Assembly: GCF_000520515.1 (NCBI RefSeq)
Contig: NZ_KI914721.1
Location: forward strand, 25,510-66,078
DNA length: 40,569 bases
Direction of reading: 5' to 3'
Source of the DNA: Arthrobacter sp. H20
GTDB taxonomy: Bacteria; Actinomycetota; Actinomycetes; Actinomycetales; Micrococcaceae
The notes beneath the pieces are model-generated. The model made no database searches. It had not been told where the DNA came from and saw only the letters and a program-made list of their open reading frames with translations. Position 1 is the first letter of the stretch. Each line of letters starts with the position of its first letter. Of this stretch, positions 1-8,300 are shown piece by piece. The translations under genes and the position numbers were made by a program.

Positions 1-1
1 G

Positions 2-133
2 GAGCCGCTCGATGCGATGACGGCGGGGCTGGCGCGAGTCAAGCGCCTGCAATTTTTGCAATATTCGATTGTCAGTCTGGGCGCCCTGGCGCTGATCACC
101 GGAATCATGATGATTGCTGGTGTATTCAATTGA
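2..133 (+). CDS. C-terminal end of a membrane protein (partial)
   Basis: An open frame enters from the left edge and stops at TGA 131-133, leaving about 43 codons. The visible tail has a short basic/polar part (residues around ARVKRLQ) followed by a hydrophobic stretch rich in Leu, Ile, Ala and Met, ending in GVFN, which reads as one C-terminal transmembrane helix. It lies 31 nt upstream of rsfS in the same direction, so it may share that transcript. In related actinobacteria a small membrane protein often sits between nadD and rsfS; that is an inference from context. The protein family cannot be named from this fragment. Confidence 0.6.
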   Translation, partial: EPLDAMTAGLARVKRLQFLQYSIVSLGALALITGIMMIAGVFN

Positions 134-164
134 ACATGATGGCTGACCACACACAAGGAGATAA

Positions 165-566
165 GTGAGCGCTAACGAAACGTCCATCGCGATTGCCCGA
201 GCGGCTGCACATGCAGCATCGGAGAAAATCGGTCAGGACATTGTGGCTATCGACGTCAGCGAACGGCTGGCCATAACCGATGTATTCCTGGTTGCTTCGG
301 CATCCAGCGAACGGCAGGTCAATTCGATCGTGGACGGCATTGAGGAAGAGCTGTCCAAACAGGGGCTGAAGCCTGTGCGTCGCGAGGGACGCAGTGAAGG
401 CCGGTGGGTTCTCCTGGATTACCTCGATGTGGTGATTCACGTCCAGCACGAAGAAGACCGCGTCTTCTACGCCCTGGAGCGGCTCTGGGGAGATTGCCCG
501 GTCATTGACCTGCAGCTCGACGCTACGCCGGCGGCCCCAGCTGACGCGGCTTCAGCTGCCGAGTGA
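165..566 (+). CDS. rsfS: Ribosomal silencing factor RsfS
   Basis: 133 aa, GTG start with a good AAGGAG ribosome site at 155-160. Family knowledge: RsfS (Iojap/YbeB) binds ribosomal protein L14 and blocks joining of the 30S and 50S subunits, slowing translation on nutrient limitation. The core is visible: DIVAIDVSERLAITDVFLVAS near residues 24-45, a second block around residues 46-75, and WVLLDYLDVVIHV with the following ERLWGD near residues 80-110. The last ~20 residues are Ala/Pro-rich and probably disordered. The stop overlaps the start of the next gene (GTGA at 563-566), so the two are probably translationally coupled. Confidence 0.93.
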   Translation: MSANETSIAIARAAAHAASEKIGQDIVAIDVSERLAITDVFLVASASSERQVNSIVDGIEEELSKQGLKPVRREGRSEGRWVLLDYLDVVIHVQHEEDRVFYALERLWGDCPVIDLQLDATPAAPADAASAAE

Positions 567-1243
567 GGTTCGTCGCCGCCGAACGAGGTGGCGCACGGAG
601 GATCATCTTCTGGCGGCATGGGCGCACTGATTGGAACGCGCGTGGCCTTTTCCAGGGCCAGGAAGATATCCCGCTCGATGAACTGGGACGGCAGCAGGCT
701 CGTGAGGCTGCCGCCGAGCTGGCTCATCTGGCGCCGGCACGCGTGGTGTCCTCTGACCTGGCTCGGGCCGCCGATACCGCGGCTGAGCTGGCGTCCCTGA
801 CCGGTCTGACAGTCAAGCTGGATTCTCGGATCCGTGAAACGTATGCGGGGCACTGGCAGGGCTTGGCTTTCGCAGACATCGCCTCCCGGTTCCCTCTTGA
901 TCAGGCGGCCTGGCACGGTGGCGACCCGCAGGTCCTTGCTGGTGGGGGAGAGAGTCGAGTCGACGTTGGCCGTCGGATGGCTGAGGCTACGCTGGAAGCC
1001 GTCGCCACCCTTGGGGCTGGTGAGACACTGGTGGTGGCCAGCCACGGCGGCTCCATTCGTGCCGGGCTGGCCGTGCTGATGGGGTTGCCCCCTGAGCTGT
1101 GGTCATCCCTGTCCGGTGTCTCGAACTGCCACTGGTCCGTTCTGGAGGAGTTGGATCGCGGTCTCAACGATCGGCAAATGTGGCAATTGACTGAGCACAA
1201 TGTGGGTCTGTCGTCGATGCCGTCCACCCCGCTGGAGGGCTAG
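563..1243 (+). CDS. Histidine phosphatase family protein (phosphoglycerate mutase-like)
   Basis: 226 aa. The N-terminal catalytic motif WRHGRTDWN (residues about 17-25) has the phospho-accepting His of the RHG motif. Further conserved parts are the Arg of VVSSDLARAADTA, the acidic loop around RIRETYAGHWQG, and the second His in VVASHGGSIRAGL near residue 160. The substrate is not determined by sequence; members include mutases, sugar phosphatases and alpha-ribazole phosphatases. The GTG start lies inside the end of rsfS (4-nt overlap), so this looks like an rsfS-coupled gene. An alternative later start is unlikely because the catalytic block begins within 20 residues. Confidence 0.88.
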   Translation: MRFVAAERGGARRIIFWRHGRTDWNARGLFQGQEDIPLDELGRQQAREAAAELAHLAPARVVSSDLARAADTAAELASLTGLTVKLDSRIRETYAGHWQGLAFADIASRFPLDQAAWHGGDPQVLAGGGESRVDVGRRMAEATLEAVATLGAGETLVVASHGGSIRAGLAVLMGLPPELWSSLSGVSNCHWSVLEELDRGLNDRQMWQLTEHNVGLSSMPSTPLEG

Positions 1244-1350
1244 CCACCGCCGGAAACCGGCAGGGATCCGGCCGATTTTGCAGGGGGCGGATTTTTGACT
1301 AAACTAAATAAGTTGCTCCGGCCAGTTCGGTGGGGTGGCACCAAGGAATT

Positions 1351-1426
1351 GGGGCTATGGCGCAGCTGGTAGCGCACCTGCATGGCATGCAGGGGGTCAG
1401 GGGTTCGAATCCCCTTAGCTCCACCA
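1351..1426 (+). tRNA. tRNA-Ala (anticodon GGC)
   Basis: A full cloverleaf can be folded by eye. The acceptor stem GGGGCUA pairs with UAGCUCC (one G-U). The D arm follows, then an anticodon stem CCUGC/GCAGG with loop AUGGCAU, giving anticodon GGC at loop positions 34-36, and a T arm AGGGG-UUCGAAU-CCCCU. The discriminator base is A at 1423 and the CCA end is encoded at 1424-1426. Confidence 0.96.
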
Positions 1427-1429
1427 AAG

Positions 1430-1477
1430 ATCCGCTGGAACAAAGGCTTGTAGCCCGGTTCTAGCGGATTTCTTTTT
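1430..1477 (+). terminator. Rho-independent terminator after tRNA-Ala
   Basis: Arms ATCCGCTGG (1430-1438) and CTAGCGGAT (1461-1469) form a 9-bp stem with one G-T pair and a 22-nt loop. A T-rich tract interrupted once by C follows at 1469-1477. It starts four bases after the encoded CCA, as expected for a tRNA transcript end. Confidence 0.8.
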
Positions 1478-1479
1478 GC

Positions 1480-2134
1480 CCGAGGAGGCCCTTCCCCCGC
1501 TTTCCGCCCCCGTTATAAGGATGTAAACACGGGGCAACGCGGGAAGTCACATGGTGGTTTTCCGTTTATCCGCCCGATACCACGACACTGCGAATACTCT
1601 CATCGGCAACATAGACACTCGGCTTCCGTGAGCCCTGGGGGAAGGTTCGGAAAGGTTGCACTGGAATACCTTCAGCTGTTCCTGATCGCCGTCGCCCTGC
1701 TACGTCAGCCAGTCACGCCACCTTCACGACGACACCATTCATGAGGAAACCGGAGTCGGAAGTTCAGCGCCGAGGACGGTGATCGCAGCATGTCTGCAGC
1801 AGTCGGGGGAGCGGGGCGATCGTTGAGCACCAGCCGTGTTCCGGCGAGGTCAGGGTGGCGCTTCTCGAAAAACCGAATGACCCGCCGGATCCGCTTCTCT
1901 GGCACCCGACAGTAGCGGGAGATCTGTTCAGTGGTCATCCCACGCAGGTACATGAGCTTCCACTTCGCCACGGAAGTACAAGGACCAGCTGTAGTCCGCT
2001 CAAGCCGATCTGCACACGGCCATCGTGACCAGAATCGAAAAAACCTGCCACCGGAACCGCCGGCTCGGGAGACTGACGCCTGTCGAATTTGAGATACTAA
2101 ACACCGGCCGCTCCATCGGCGGATTTTCTGTCGC
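1480..2134. other. Gene-poor stretch with one remnant
   Basis: 655 bases between the tRNA terminator and the DUF805 pseudogene. The only coding signal I can support is the short minus-strand remnant at 1705-1971, described separately. No tRNA-like fold, CRISPR-like repeat or insertion-sequence end was seen. The flanks 1480-1704 and 1972-2134 show nothing recognisable. Confidence 0.5.
1705..1971 (-). pseudogene. Remnant of a helicase-associated-domain-like protein
   Basis: An 88-residue frame with a GTG start. The N-terminal part WKLMYLRGMTTEQISRY looks like a helix-turn-helix (residues about 3-32) followed by a basic helix, RRVIRFFEKRHPDL, and a Pro-rich hinge (RPAPP). From memory this pattern resembles the first module of long actinobacterial proteins annotated as helicase-associated, which normally continue for several hundred residues. 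Here the frame ends soon after the hinge. It is therefore read as a truncated remnant. It could instead be a short orphan DNA-binding protein; no ribosome site or promoter is obvious. Confidence 0.35.
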
Positions 2135-2619
2135 CTAGTTTTCCGGCCGGGGATGCGGCTGGTCGAATCGTTGACCTTCAGGGTTGGGTCCAGGGAGCAT
2201 CAGGAAGATCAAGACCGGAGGGCCGGCTACGGGCACCCAAATGACCAGCAGAAGCCACCCGCTCTCGTTCGCATCATGGAGCCGCCTGATGGTCAGAGCG
2301 ATGCTGGGCACAATAGTGGCCGCTATCCAGAGGCCAAACAGTATGTAGCCGGTTGCTATTGCTGGCCAGCAGTGACCTCGCCGGTCGAGGGGGAGATACC
2401 TCCGCCAGCGGTCATCAGGAGATGCAACCCACTAATCACCGCAACCGATACAAGCACCCACCACCAGTACTCGCTCCGGCTGGCCCGGCCCGAGGTCGTG
2501 GCGTATTTTCCGAAGAAGCGCTGCACGGCCGCCTTCGGGGAAGCACCGTAGTGCGGAGCCCAGTCCCGTGGTTTTGTGGCGGTGGATAGGCCGGTTGGTG
2601 GGTCGGGGTGTGCACTCAT
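2135..2619 (-). pseudogene. DUF805 membrane protein gene, broken by a frameshift
   Basis: Two adjacent minus-strand frames together make a DUF805 protein. The first (ATG at 2617-2619, stop at 2356-2358) carries the family N-terminus: YGASPKAAVQRFFGKYATTS, then GRASRSEYWWW and a hydrophobic helix. The second frame continues just past that stop with TGYILFGLWIAATIVPSIAL, the typical TIRRLHDANESGWLLL motif and a C-terminal LMLPGPNPEGQRFDQP, ending at 2135-2137. The span is 485 nt, one short of a multiple of three, so one missing base in about 2355-2375 explains it. Restored length would be about 161 aa, normal for the family. Whether this is a mutation or an assembly error cannot be told. Confidence 0.75.
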
Positions 2620-2675
2620 TCGTTCCCCCCGGAGGTGCTTTCTTGAGCCCGAGCCTCGGGCGGTCGTAGCCGTCC

Positions 2676-3698
2676 CTAGGAGGCAGTCTCGGAATTGCGT
2701 TTGGCCGGGCGATGTCCGGCGATTGCGGCGCGGATATCACCCTCTTCGTGCCCACCCTCTTTCTTGCCGAACGGCAACACCTTGAGCAGTGGGTGCAGCA
2801 CAGCCATCACAAGGAGACCCCAGACGAGTCCCAGGACTGTCGAGCATAGGGTGTTCACGAGCCAGGCCAGGAAACCGCCAACCACTGCGATCCCGACGAA
2901 CGGCGCCTCGAGGAGGTGGACCAGGTCATAAGGCGCGTGCCAGCCAAGGTCATACACACCCTGCAGCATGATGTGCCCACCAACCCACAGCATGGCGATT
3001 GTACCGATGAAGGTGATGGCAGCCAGCACAGAGGGCATCCCTTTGACGAGTAGCTCGCCGAAGCGCTTGGAGGTTGCGGAGTCTTTGGTTGTCAGGTGCA
3101 GGCCAATGTCGTCCATCTTGACAATCAGAGCGACGGCACCGTACACAATCACAGTGATTGCAATCGCCACGAGGATCAGGATGATTGCCCTCACCCAGAT
3201 CGATTCATCAGCCACCTCGTTCATCGAAATGACCATGATCTCGCAGGACAGGATGAAGTCGGTGGTGATGGCACCTTTGGTAACTTTGGCCTCGGCCTCG
3301 GGCCCCCGGTCCACAGCCGGTGCCTTTTCCACGTCGTGATGCCCGCGGAGCTTGTGCCAGACCTTCTCGGCACCCTCATAGCAAAGGTAGGTGCCGCCCA
3401 GCATGAGGATGAACGGAATAATCCACGGGATGAAGGCGCTGATGAGCAGCAACGCTGGCAAAATTATCAGCAGCTTGTTCCGGAGCGAGCCCCAGAAGAT
3501 TCGCTTGATCATCGGCAGTTCGCGGGACGGGTCCGCCCCAGACATGTACTGCGGGGTGACGGCGGCGTCGTCGATCACCACGCCTGCCGCTTTGGCGCCC
3601 GCCTTGGCGGCACCGGCAGCAACATCGTCCACCGAGGCGGCCGCAATGCGGGCGAGGGCGGCGACGTCGTCCAGCAGGGCGACGAGACCGCCGCTCAC
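2676..3698 (-). CDS. DUF808 family inner-membrane protein (YedI-like)
   Basis: 340 aa, GTG start. It opens with the DUF808 N-terminus MSGGLVALLDDVAALARIAA and a small Ala-rich helical region. Hydrophobic segments follow near residues 75-108, 165-195, 222-250 and 267-305, with a charged loop (residues about 113-140) between the first and second. The C-terminus is basic and His-rich (KKEGGHEEGD). The function of the family is unknown; E. coli YedI is a multi-pass inner-membrane protein. The length is near the family norm and the frame is intact, unlike the genes on both sides. No strong ribosome site precedes the GTG, so the exact start is uncertain. Confidence 0.85.
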   Translation of the reverse strand: MSGGLVALLDDVAALARIAAASVDDVAAGAAKAGAKAAGVVIDDAAVTPQYMSGADPSRELPMIKRIFWGSLRNKLLIILPALLLISAFIPWIIPFILMLGGTYLCYEGAEKVWHKLRGHHDVEKAPAVDRGPEAEAKVTKGAITTDFILSCEIMVISMNEVADESIWVRAIILILVAIAITVIVYGAVALIVKMDDIGLHLTTKDSATSKRFGELLVKGMPSVLAAITFIGTIAMLWVGGHIMLQGVYDLGWHAPYDLVHLLEAPFVGIAVVGGFLAWLVNTLCSTVLGLVWGLLVMAVLHPLLKVLPFGKKEGGHEEGDIRAAIAGHRPAKRNSETAS

Positions 3699-3833
3699 AG
3701 AGCAAGTCCGAACCGTTTAAGGGCGGACGACCGGGCGCGAAGGCCTCGGGTGAGGCGAGTGATCAGCATGCTTCAAGTATATGGTCCCGGGCGGGCATTC
3801 GACGGGGATGGCGACGCCCACTGGGCTCCCGGT

Positions 3834-4481
3834 TCAGGCGACCGCCCAGGCAACCTGGTTACGCCCGAGGTTCTTCGCCTGGTACAGGGCTGTACCCGCG
3901 GGGCCAAGAAGCATTGATACACTGTCGCCAGGCTCAGACAACGCAGCCCCGACCGAACACGTGGCGTTCAAGTCCAGGGCTGCTGCCCGGAGACGTTCAA
4001 GAATGCCGGCGGCCTCGGTCGCTGAACAACCGGGTGATAGACCCAAACTCGTCGCCCCCGATTCTCCCCAGAGTGTCACCGGATCGCAGTACTGCCTGCA
4101 AAGCGACCTCGAGTTCCTCTATCAGCCGGCCTCCTGCCGCGTGGTTCTGAAGATCGTTCACGCTCTTGAAATGATCGACGTCGATCAGCCCGCAGCCAGC
4201 ATCCACGATAGAACCGCCAGCGGGGTCCGGCGCCGTAGCTTGTAAACGGATAGACCGATCACGATGAGAAGAGCACCTAGTCCGACTAGGAGGCGATCAT
4301 TTAATGTGCTCGGGTGGGGGAAGGCCAGGACAAGAAGCATCGCCACGCCGCCCACCAGATAGAACAGGGCCATGGCGGTGACAGCAACCTCCCGCGAGTA
4401 GGGGAAGGGCCGTGTTCGGCGCAGCCAGTTTAGGAAGCTCGCGAAACCAGTCGGAGGGTTGGTGCGTGTGGGTGCGGACAT
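3834..4481 (-). pseudogene. Decayed diguanylate cyclase (GGDEF) gene
   Basis: Three minus-strand fragments in different frames line up as one broken gene. The N-terminal part (ATG at 4481 with AAGG upstream) has a cytoplasmic lead and two membrane helices (VAVTAMALFYLVGGVAMLL and LLVGLGALLIVIGLSVY). It then runs into LIDVDHFKSVNDLQNHAAGG and TLGRIGGDEFG, the catalytic core (frame at 3997-4206). A further frame shift leads to LSPGCSATEAAGILERL and the end CSVGAALSEPG...ALYQAKNLGRNQ (3834-4079). The usual remaining membrane helices and the DPLTGL segment are missing, so it has an internal deletion as well as frame breaks. The VND region has GG where an Asp is usual. It is unlikely to make an active cyclase. 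Confidence 0.8.
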
Positions 4482-4622
4482 TGCTGAGACCTTGCTGTTC
4501 AGTAGCCCGACTGTCGGAGGACCGCGCAGAGCAGCAAGGGGGCTTATGGCCAACCTACAGCAGGTGGACTCGTTGGATTCATCCGATGCCGGGGATGCGG
4601 CTACTTCTTTCTGGAAGAGTCA

Positions 4623-5195
4623 TTGATAAACCGTTATGTATACCCTGGCTATGCTCGTTCCATGGGGGATATTGAACGTGCCGCGCTGGGAAAGTGGGAG
4701 CGGATCGGTTATCTGGCCCAATTTGGCGCTGTCATACCGACGCAGATCGTTTCGCAGGTGTTGGAAAGTGCGGGGTTCGGATGGTGGGAAGGAATTGGTT
4801 TAGCTCTGCTGATCTGTCTGGCTCTCGGCTATCTGGTGTCGCGGCCGCTAATAGCGGAGCGTTCACAGCGTGTCGCTCTGGACCTTAGCCGCGGCATTTT
4901 CGACTGCGCCATCCGGTACCCAAACTCGCACCCTGGATCTCTCTGCGATCGGTGGAATTCCGGTGTAGCCAAAGCCGAAGCCAATGAGTTACTTTTCCAA
5001 CCGCAGCTTATTCAAGGTGATCCGAATCCGACGTCAATGGCTGTCCCGAGGGATCTCGGCATCTTGAGCACTGGGCAGGTGATTGACCAGGAGGGGAAGC
5101 GTCCAGCGGAAGTCGTTTCCGGCTGGAAATTCTTGAAGTACACACACAACAGGGCGCAATGCAGATCGCAGCAACTCAAGCAGCACTTGACCTAG
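4623..5195 (+). CDS. Unrecognised single-pass membrane protein
   Basis: 190 aa from a TTG start, or about 177 aa from the ATG at 4662, which begins MGDIERAALGKWERIGYLAQ. A hydrophobic helix lies near residues 55-74 (GIGLALLICLALGYLVS). A polar C-terminal half of about 110 residues follows without repeats or a motif I recognise. GGAAGAG sits shortly before the TTG, while the ATG has no clear ribosome site, so the start is undecided. The gene is divergent from the GGDEF pseudogene and convergent with the protease gene (19-nt gap). No function is proposed. Confidence 0.55.
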   Translation: MINRYVYPGYARSMGDIERAALGKWERIGYLAQFGAVIPTQIVSQVLESAGFGWWEGIGLALLICLALGYLVSRPLIAERSQRVALDLSRGIFDCAIRYPNSHPGSLCDRWNSGVAKAEANELLFQPQLIQGDPNPTSMAVPRDLGILSTGQVIDQEGKRPAEVVSGWKFLKYTHNRAQCRSQQLKQHLT

Positions 5196-5214
5196 TCGTG
5201 GCCCAGGCAGCTGC

Positions 5215-7035
5215 CTAGTAGTCGTGGGAGAACCGGTACATGAAGGCGGCCATCGCGTCGCGGTTCACCGGGGCGAGGGCACGGTAGGTTTTCGTGTTCT
5301 TGGGTCCGGCCCAGCCGGTGCTGATCCCGGTGGATGCCAGCCACGCCATCTCCTGGTAAAACTTTTGGCTCGTGGATACATCGGCAAACGGCGATCTTGC
5401 CGGCGGAGTGAACGTGGGACTGCCCGCCATTCGATACATGAAGGCGGCCATCGCGTCGCGGTTCACTGAGGTGAGAGGGCGGTAGGTTTTCGTGTTCTTG
5501 GGGCCGGCCCAGCCAGTGCTGATTCCACTGGCCGCCATCCACGACATTTCCCGATGGAAAAGCATAGTCGCCGGAACGTCACTGAATGGTTGAGGGTCGT
5601 CGTCGGGCAGAGCAGGCGCCACGGCTTTCACCGCTGCGGCAGCGTCAACCAGCCCGGTTCCGCAACCCCCGGTGTAACACACCCCAGGGAACGGGCGGGC
5701 GGTCGCCTTGAGCTGAGTCTCGACCTGTGCCGGGGTGAGCGACGGATCAGCTGACAACATCAGGGCCGCGGCACCCGACACGTGTGGCGCCGCCATGGAA
5801 GTTCCCTGCATATAGCCGTAGTCTTCCGCACCCGGCAGGTACCTGCCGCCGTTCAGAGTGGAGAGAATGGCACCGGAGCGTCCAGTGGAAGCGTCGCCTC
5901 CGGGAGCGCTCACGTCGACCTCCGGACCGTAGTTCGAGTAATTCGCCTTACTACCTTCACGTCCGGTGGCTCCGACCACGACGACGTTTTTACAGTTCGC
6001 CGGTGAGGTGGACTGTGCGGGCGAATTGTCGTTCCCCGCGGCTACCACGACGACGGCGTTTCGGCTGTTCGCGTAGTCGATTGAGGCCTGGAATGTTGGT
6101 CCACAGGATCCGTCGCCGCCAAGGCTAAGGTTGATGACCCTCGCCGGGGTGGGGTTTGGCGGGAGGCCTGGCACGCTGCCGCCTGCTGCCCAGAGGGTGG
6201 CGGCAGCGACGTCACTGGTGTACCCGCCGCAGGCTCCCAACGCGCGGATCGCCTGAACCGTGGCGTTGAATGCAACCCCGGCAATTCCCTTGGAGTTGTT
6301 GGCAAGTGCGCCGATCGTCCCAGCCACATGGGTTCCGTGCCAGGAGGACGGATCGGAATTGCACCAGTCGCCCTCATCTGCCGGGTCCGGATCGCGTCCA
6401 TCATTGTCACCGGCGATCTCCGGATTGGAGATGAAGTCATAGCCGGGAACAACGTTCCCCGCCAGATCGCTGTGTGCGGTGATTCCACTGTCGATGACCG
6501 CAACTGTGATGCCCTGCCCGGTGGACCACTGCCACGCCGTGTCAACGCGCATCCCGCCAGCGGGTTCGAAGAGGCTCCACTGGGCCCCATACAGCGAATC
6601 GTTCGGGACGATGGCTGTGGGTCGCATGAACACATCGACTTCGGCGTACTCAACATCAGCGCGGGATTCCAAAGCGGCGACGACGTCGTCGGACTGCTCC
6701 TCGGTCAGGTCAGCTGCCGCTTGCAGCACTGTTGCACCGTCCACTGTGGCGCCGACCTCCGTCACCGGGATTCCGAGGCTGCGCTCGGTGTTTTGATACG
6801 CCTTGCCCCGCTCTGCTGCGCTGCTGCGGGCTCGGTCGGTGAACTTCACGATAAAGCGCTCGGCTGGCTGATCGGCGGAGCCAGTCTCGGCTACCAGCAC
6901 GTCTCCAGCTACCACCGGCTCGACGGGCTGCGGTCCTGCAAGAGCCGGCAACGCTGTCAGTGACCCGATGAGCAGAGCTGCAACAGTTGCTGAGGCAATG
7001 GTTCGCGTGACCCGGGGGCGGGGGATGAATGTCAC
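5215..7035 (-). CDS. Secreted S8 (subtilisin-like) serine protease with C-terminal repeats
   Basis: 606 aa, GTG start with AAGGGA upstream. Order of parts: signal peptide (residues 1 to about 33, basic start, hydrophobic core, ALA end); an inhibitor-I9-like propeptide (about 58-138, ERFIVKFTDRAR to VEYAEVDVF); and the S8 catalytic domain, with Asp182 in AVIDSGI, His233 in WHGTHVAGT, oxyanion Asn335 in AAGNDN and Ser413 in GTSMAAPHVSG. The catalytic domain ends near residue 470. The tail holds two SLH-like repeats of 66 residues, each with an FSDV/FADV start, GISTGWAGPKNTKTYR and VNRDAMAAFMYR. Family knowledge: autoprocessing after secretion and degradation of extracellular protein. The tail may hold the enzyme at the cell wall; that is inferred. 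Confidence 0.92.
   Translation of the reverse strand: MTFIPRPRVTRTIASATVAALLIGSLTALPALAGPQPVEPVVAGDVLVAETGSADQPAERFIVKFTDRARSSAAERGKAYQNTERSLGIPVTEVGATVDGATVLQAAADLTEEQSDDVVAALESRADVEYAEVDVFMRPTAIVPNDSLYGAQWSLFEPAGGMRVDTAWQWSTGQGITVAVIDSGITAHSDLAGNVVPGYDFISNPEIAGDNDGRDPDPADEGDWCNSDPSSWHGTHVAGTIGALANNSKGIAGVAFNATVQAIRALGACGGYTSDVAAATLWAAGGSVPGLPPNPTPARVINLSLGGDGSCGPTFQASIDYANSRNAVVVVAAGNDNSPAQSTSPANCKNVVVVGATGREGSKANYSNYGPEVDVSAPGGDASTGRSGAILSTLNGGRYLPGAEDYGYMQGTSMAAPHVSGAAALMLSADPSLTPAQVETQLKATARPFPGVCYTGGCGTGLVDAAAAVKAVAPALPDDDPQPFSDVPATMLFHREMSWMAASGISTGWAGPKNTKTYRPLTSVNRDAMAAFMYRMAGSPTFTPPARSPFADVSTSQKFYQEMAWLASTGISTGWAGPKNTKTYRALAPVNRDAMAAFMYRFSHDY
5238..5560 (-). repeat. Two direct repeats encoding the protease tail
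   Basis: Two units begin at 5238 and 5436, an offset of 198 nt (66 codons). They share long identical runs, for example at 5239-5270 and 5437-5468 (ATGAAGGCGGCCATCGCG and on), and again in the region coding GWAGPKNTKTY. Differences are scattered, many of them at third positions, so the duplication is under protein-level constraint and not very recent. Confidence 0.8.
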
Positions 7036-7111
7036 TGGAATTCCCTTGAGACGGAGTCAGGTTGCCGCAGGCAGGAACGCCCGTTGACCACTCCGACAGT
7101 ACTGGCTGCAT

Positions 7112-7128
7112 CCGCACCGTTGGTGCGG
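7112..7128. other. Perfect short hairpin between two minus-strand genes
   Basis: CCGCACC (7112-7118) and GGTGCGG (7122-7128) can form a 7-bp stem with a 3-nt loop, between the end of the LacI-family gene and the start of the protease gene. There is no T tract on the minus-strand 3' side, so it is not a standard intrinsic terminator. It could be a processing or protective hairpin. Confidence 0.4.
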
Positions 7129-7179
7129 GGAAAGATTTTGGCATCCCCCAAGCGGCACTATACAGCTGATCCAGGTGCC

Positions 7180-8196
7180 CTACTCCCATCCCTCCACCGT
7201 CGTCGCACGGGGGATCAACACCGGTTTCAGGAGCACCGATTCGGCCTCTTCACCGTTGATCCGCCGTTGGAGAGCTTCGAAACTCAGCCGACCCATCTCG
7301 GTGAGCGCCGACCGGACCGATGTCAAGGGCACAGGGAGGTTGGCGGCAAGGTCGACGTCGTTGTAGCCGACTATCGCGACGTCCTCGCGGAGTCGCTTGC
7401 CCGCCGCGCGGATCGCGCCCATGGCGCCGACTGCCGTGAGGTCGTCGACGGCGAAGATCGCCGAGGGTGGGATGGACAGATTCATGAGTTGGTCTCCTGC
7501 GATCCGGCCTGCTCGCGCACCGAAGCCGGAGTTCACTACGTAGTGGTCCTCGACCGGATAGCCGGCCGCGTCGAAGGCGGCGCGGAAGCCCTGGCTGCGC
7601 TGCAGGCCGGTGCTGGCCAACAGATCACCGGCAATCACTCCCACGCGTCTGTGCCCCAACGAGAGAAGGTGCTCGGCGGCAAGCCGTCCGCCGAGCTGAT
7701 CGTCAGTGGTCACCGACAAATGACCCTCGAGTTTGCGCATCACCAATACATAGGGGACGCCGCGCTGCTGCAACTCGAAAGCAGCAGTGTCACCGATGTG
7801 GGAATCGCCAATGATCACCCCATCCAACCGGCGCGACAGCAACGCATCAAGCCGGGCACGGCGTCGCAGCGGATCATCGAGGGTATTCGAAACGACTGTC
7901 GTGTAGCCGGCGGTGCCCGCCGCGGCATCGATGCTTTCGTAGATGGTGGCAAGGACGAGGTCTGTCAGCCGAGGGACCAGAACGCCGATGAGTCGTGAGT
8001 TGCCCGTCCGCAGGGCTGCCGCCCCCACATCCCGGTGATAGCCGAGCATGGTGGCCAGTTCGCGGACGCGCCGCACAGTTTCCGTCCCCACCCCCACGGG
8101 ATCCTCGCTGAGCGCCCGCGACACGGTTGAGACATGCACCTGGGCGTGCCGGGCCACGGTGGCGAGTGTGACTGGCTTTTGCCGTTCCCAGTCCAA
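7180..8196 (-). CDS. LacI-family transcriptional regulator
   Basis: 338 aa. An N-terminal LacI helix-turn-helix occupies residues about 9-30 (VTLATVARHAQVHVSTVSRAL), with hinge helix LGYHRDVGAAALRTG near residues 52-66. A periplasmic-binding-like effector domain follows (SRLIGVLVPRLTDLV, then GVIIGDSHIG, RRVGVIAGDL, SAIFAVDDLTAVGAM and VAIVGYNDVDLAA). The first start in frame is TTG at 8196; a stop lies just upstream and no good ribosome site is seen. It is divergent from the amide operon starting at 8483, and two CGCAA-N4-TTGCG palindromes sit between them. It is therefore the likely repressor of that operon and of itself. The effector is unknown. Confidence 0.92.
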   Translation of the reverse strand: MDWERQKPVTLATVARHAQVHVSTVSRALSEDPVGVGTETVRRVRELATMLGYHRDVGAAALRTGNSRLIGVLVPRLTDLVLATIYESIDAAAGTAGYTTVVSNTLDDPLRRRARLDALLSRRLDGVIIGDSHIGDTAAFELQQRGVPYVLVMRKLEGHLSVTTDDQLGGRLAAEHLLSLGHRRVGVIAGDLLASTGLQRSQGFRAAFDAAGYPVEDHYVVNSGFGARAGRIAGDQLMNLSIPPSAIFAVDDLTAVGAMGAIRAAGKRLREDVAIVGYNDVDLAANLPVPLTSVRSALTEMGRLSFEALQRRINGEEAESVLLKPVLIPRATTVEGWE

Positions 8197-8300
8197 GCGT
8201 TCAGCGATAGCGCTGCATCCTTCCCATTAGAAGCTCCGTCCTCCAGCCAATCGCTTGAACCCAAGCTTTAGCGCAGTCTATGGCCGCTACCCCCTTCGAG

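Noticed and set aside
1351-1426. tRNA-Ala as the attachment site of an integrated element
   Set aside because: No repeat of its 3' end was seen in the window, and the integrase lies 38 kb away.
3096-3917. Plus-strand frame of 273 codons
   Set aside because: Opposite to DUF808, His/Arg-rich without any domain.
7112-7128. Hairpin as terminator for the LacI-family gene
   Set aside because: The stem is perfect but has no T tract on the relevant strand.
7084-7998. Plus-strand frame of 304 codons
   Set aside because: Shadow of the LacI-family gene on the opposite strand; no ribosome site and no family motif.
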